DNA of 64,000 nt from Armatimonadota bacterium (GTDB taxonomy: Bacteria; Sysuimicrobiota; Sysuimicrobiia; Sysuimicrobiales; Humicultoraceae): the NCBI GenBank assembly GCA_031459855.1, contig JAVKHP010000001.1, forward strand, positions 1,160,059 to 1,224,058. Reading direction: 5' to 3'. The position numbers were made by a program, and so were the translations under genes. Of this stretch, positions 61,687-64,000 are shown piece after piece (within the stretch, counting starts at the first letter, position 1; the number at the start of each line of letters is the position of its first letter). The notes beneath the pieces were generated by a model, which saw only the letters and a list, made by a program, of their open reading frames with translations, was not told the DNA's origin and made no database searches.

Positions 61687-62460
61687 ATGCCGACGTGGCA
61701 GGTGTTCGCCTTGAGCCCGGGGGGCCGTACGGTGGACTGGTCGACGCGCCTCTACCTGCACCCGGTAGGCGAGACGACGACGTCTGCCTACTTCCTGTGG
61801 GTGCTGGAGGGCGCCGACGGTCCGGTGGTAGTGGACACGGGGTTCACGCCACGCCTGGGACGCCTCAAGGGCATTCCCGTCGACGGGCTGCGGCCGCGTG
61901 AGCAGTTGCTGGCTGCGGTGGGCGTGCAGCCCGAGCAGGTGCGCACGGTGCTGCTCACGCACCTGCACTGGGATCACTTCGACCTGGAGGGGGCGTTCCC
62001 GGCAGCCACGTTCTGGGTGCAGCGCCGTGAGGTGGAGTTCTGGACCGGCTACGGTGCCGGCGAGCCCTGGCACCAGCGTTTCCTGAGCGACCGGTTCACC
62101 GAGGAGCTGGGAGACCTGCAGGTGCACGGCCGGCTGAAGGTCGTCGAGGGCGTGCTGGAACCGCTGCCCGGTGTGCGGCTGGAGTGGGTGGGCGGGCACT
62201 CGCCGGGGATGCAGATCGTGGTGGTGGAGACCGCCAGGGGGCCGTTCGTCATCGCCAACGACGCCCTGACGACCTACCGCAACCTGCGCGACTGGATGCC
62301 CCCGGCAATTCACCTCTGCAGCGTCGCGGAGTGCCTGGACGCCATGCGGCGCATTCGAGCGCTGTGCGACGGCGACGAGAGCCGGCTGTGCCCGGGCCAC
62401 GACGGCGAGGTCTGGCGCCGCTTCCCCGAGGTGGCGCCGGGTGTGTACCGGCTGGCGTAG
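61687..62460 (+). CDS. metallo-beta-lactamase-fold hydrolase (lactonase-like)
   Basis: 257 residues from ATG 61687, with GGGAGGAGG upstream. The zinc motif is VLLTHLHWDHFDLEGAFP at about residues 92-109 (HxHxDH). GGHSPGMQIVVVET supplies the next His, IANDALTTYRN the bridging Asp and LCPGHDGEV the last His. SAYFLWVLEGADGPVVVDTGF is the typical N-terminus of AHL-lactonase/quorum-quenching-like members. Substrate not known. Single gene. Confidence 0.93.
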   Translation: MPTWQVFALSPGGRTVDWSTRLYLHPVGETTTSAYFLWVLEGADGPVVVDTGFTPRLGRLKGIPVDGLRPREQLLAAVGVQPEQVRTVLLTHLHWDHFDLEGAFPAATFWVQRREVEFWTGYGAGEPWHQRFLSDRFTEELGDLQVHGRLKVVEGVLEPLPGVRLEWVGGHSPGMQIVVVETARGPFVIANDALTTYRNLRDWMPPAIHLCSVAECLDAMRRIRALCDGDESRLCPGHDGEVWRRFPEVAPGVYRLA

Positions 62461-62603
62461 GCGGTCACGCGCAACCGCGGCCCCACCATCGCCGTCCGCG
62501 GCGCTGCGGGTGGCCCTGCCGCGCTGCCGACGGGGTGATCGCCCCCCCGGGCTACGGATAGTGTGCAGCGTGCGGTGCGGTCAGCCGTTTCCGCCGACGG
62601 GGT

Positions 62604-62700
62604 GTCGTCGCCGGGAGCTCAGGATGCGGCTCGACGAGATGCGCGAGTCACCCGGCACCGTGGCCGACAGGGTGGTCGTCGCGCGGGCTCAGGATGCGGC
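62604..62700. repeat. 68-bp duplication at the 3' end of the ligase gene
   Basis: CTCAGGATGCGGCTC occurs at 62618 and 62686, each preceded by GTCGTCG within about 15 bases. The right copy contains the ligase stop codon (TCA at 62689-62691, read TGA); the left copy is a downstream duplicate. Confidence 0.75.
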
Positions 62701-64000
62701 TCTCTTCAGGCGCTCCCGGTACATGGCGAGGAGCTCGGCCACCGTGGTGGCGTCGGTGGGGCCCTTGTCGTCCCGCACGCGCACGAACCGCGGGAACCGA
62801 ATGGCGAGCCCCGCGCCCGCCCGGACGGCTCCCCACCCCGCGGTGTGGATGGGGCTCAAGGTGATCTCCGCGCCGATCACCTCGAACACCAGCGCCGGTT
62901 CGACCCACCGGTCGGGGACCAGACGACTGTCGACCCGGGCGGGGCGCTCGGGCCGCAGGTGCGGGCGCAAGAGATCGGGCAGCGTGCGCAGGAACTCGTC
63001 GGTGAACCCCGAGCCGAGCTTGCAGACCGTGGGGAACGTGCCCGACGGCGCATCGTAGGCGGCCATGAGCAGCGCGCCGTAGGTGCCGGCGCGGCGGCCG
63101 CGCCCGTGTAGCGCCCCGACGACGACCAGGTCGACCGTGTCGGTCAGCTCGCTGCGGTACTCGCGCTTGAACTTGATCCACAGCCACCCGCGGGCGCCGG
63201 CCTGGTAGACACCGCCCGCCGCCTTGCAGATCAGGCCCTCGCAGCCATCGGCGACGGCCTGCTGGAAGAACTCCTCGAGGGCCTCCACCGACGTCACTTC
63301 GCGTCCGGTGGCGAGGTGGAACCGGTCGTTGGGGGCGATGGTCCGCTCGAGCCGCCGCCGCCGCTCACTGTACGGCTGCTCGGTTAGATCCTGGCCGTCG
63401 ACGTAGAGCAGGTCGAACGCGTACACGGCTGCAGGCAGCGCGGCCATCGCTTCCTCGATACCGTACTTGCGGCGGCGGCGCATCAGGTCCTGGAAGGGGC
63501 GCAGGTCGCCGGTGTCGGGGTCGACAGCCACGACCTCGCCCTCCAGGATGGCGTCCTTCGCCTTGACGTGACGGCGCACCAGGGCCACGACGTCGGGGTA
63601 CTGGGTGGTGATGCGTTCCAGCCGGCGCGAGTAGAGCTCGACCTGGGTGCCCTGCTTGTGGATCTGCAGCCGCTCGCCGTCGTACTTGTACTCGGCCGCG
63701 CAGCGGCCGCCGAGCTTGGCCAGGATCTCGCGGGGATCGGCGAGCCGCTCGGCCAGCATCGGGCGGATCGGCTTGCCCACCACGACATGGACCTTGCGCA
63801 CGGCAGCCAGCCCGCCCCGCGCCACCGTGGCGGCCACGTAGCCGAGGTCGGAGGTGAGGTTGTAGGCGCGCTCCAGCGCGGTGCGGGCGGGGCGGCCGCC
63901 GCCGAACACCTCCGCCAGCGCGTCCAGCACCGTCATGTCGCCGACGCCCAGGCGCAACTTGCCGGTCACGGTGCGCACCAGGTACTTGGCTTCCAGGGGT
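62689..64000 (-). CDS. ATP-dependent DNA ligase, archaeal LigI type, 5' end beyond the window
   Basis: 437 residues are visible; the frame continues to base 64000 (PLEAKYLVRTVTGKLRLG), so the N-terminal DNA-binding domain is mostly missing. Motif I with the adenylated Lys is AAEYKYDGERLQIHK. Motif III is AILEGEVVAVD, IIIa YAFDLLYVDGQ, IV CEGLICKAAGG and V WLWIKFKREY. The OB-fold domain follows and ends in FVRVRDDKGPTDATTVAELL. The enzyme seals nicks with ATP and resembles the ~580-residue archaeal/thermophile ligases rather than the short bacterial LigD-type ones. Whether the organism also has an NAD-dependent LigA cannot be seen here. Confidence 0.93.
   Translation of the reverse strand, partial: PLEAKYLVRTVTGKLRLGVGDMTVLDALAEVFGGGRPARTALERAYNLTSDLGYVAATVARGGLAAVRKVHVVVGKPIRPMLAERLADPREILAKLGGRCAAEYKYDGERLQIHKQGTQVELYSRRLERITTQYPDVVALVRRHVKAKDAILEGEVVAVDPDTGDLRPFQDLMRRRRKYGIEEAMAALPAAVYAFDLLYVDGQDLTEQPYSERRRRLERTIAPNDRFHLATGREVTSVEALEEFFQQAVADGCEGLICKAAGGVYQAGARGWLWIKFKREYRSELTDTVDLVVVGALHGRGRRAGTYGALLMAAYDAPSGTFPTVCKLGSGFTDEFLRTLPDLLRPHLRPERPARVDSRLVPDRWVEPALVFEVIGAEITLSPIHTAGWGAVRAGAGLAIRFPRFVRVRDDKGPTDATTVAELLAMYRERLKRAAS

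Overview
The window is a visibly GC-rich bacterial chromosome fragment. It is gene-dense and carries ordinary bacterial housekeeping genes: serS, the dnaX-ybaB-recR block, fabI, a cold-shock gene and tRNA-Lys. It also has many ABC transporters with Tat or Sec signals, an ACR3/BASS-type carrier and an archaeal-type ATP-dependent DNA ligase. That mix fits an uncultivated or soil/thermal lineage near Chloroflexota, Armatimonadota or CSP1-3-like bacteria. This placement is an impression; there is no rRNA here to test it. Both window edges cut a gene: serS at the left and the DNA ligase at the right.

Layout. 0-1.5 kb: serS and a small membrane protein. 1.7-6.8 kb: a lower-GC island with a UvrD-like helicase carrying a RelE/ParE-like N-terminus, an overlapping cassette of two DUF488 proteins and a dual-OB-like protein, then 0.8 kb without genes. 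6.8-13.1 kb: an orphan branched-chain-type binding protein, a large periplasmic binding-protein-like protein and a CopC-CopD fusion. 13.1-18.7 kb: a second accessory island with a DUF429 protein, an AAA/DUF4143 ATPase whose start lies in a palindrome, an overlapping nuclease operon (one PLD-type and two Holliday-resolvase-related proteins) and a broken second AAA/DUF4143 ATPase. 18.7-25.9 kb: an AMP-forming acyl-CoA synthetase, a membrane protein, a LivFGMH transporter lacking its binding protein, and a zinc alcohol dehydrogenase. 26-30.5 kb: YkuK-like protein, recR, ybaB, dnaX and a CPBP protease. 30.7-33.8 kb: a NEW3-domain protein with an ABC-2 exporter. 34-45.3 kb: mixed metabolism and a NMT1/Ssu-type ABC operon.

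The most interesting region is 45.5-55.2 kb. A carbohydrate/nucleoside-type ABC transporter (binding protein and two permeases, no ATPase) is followed on the same strand by two tandem paralogs resembling queuosine-salvage glycosylases (DUF2419/Qng1 family), an inosine/uridine-type nucleoside hydrolase and an SDR. Convergent to these are two nucleoside 2-deoxyribosyltransferase-fold proteins, one lacking the catalytic Glu, and a divergent cupin lies beside them. Five predicted N-glycosidic-bond enzymes from three unrelated folds therefore sit beside one importer, behind a leader that can fold into a multi-branched RNA. I read this as an undescribed locus for import and breakdown or salvage of a modified nucleoside such as queuosine or a relative. 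The substrate is inference.

A second pattern recurs across the window. Seven intergenic or gene-end loci carry imperfect tandem duplications with periods of about 60-74 bp, some of which copy gene ends or start regions. A separate palindromic element appears in inverted orientation on both sides of the AI-2E-type permease gene. The right end (55-64 kb) holds tRNA-Lys, an ACR3-like carrier, a kelch protein, a pyruvyltransferase, a SYLF protein, a cold-shock protein, a metallo-beta-lactamase and the ligase.
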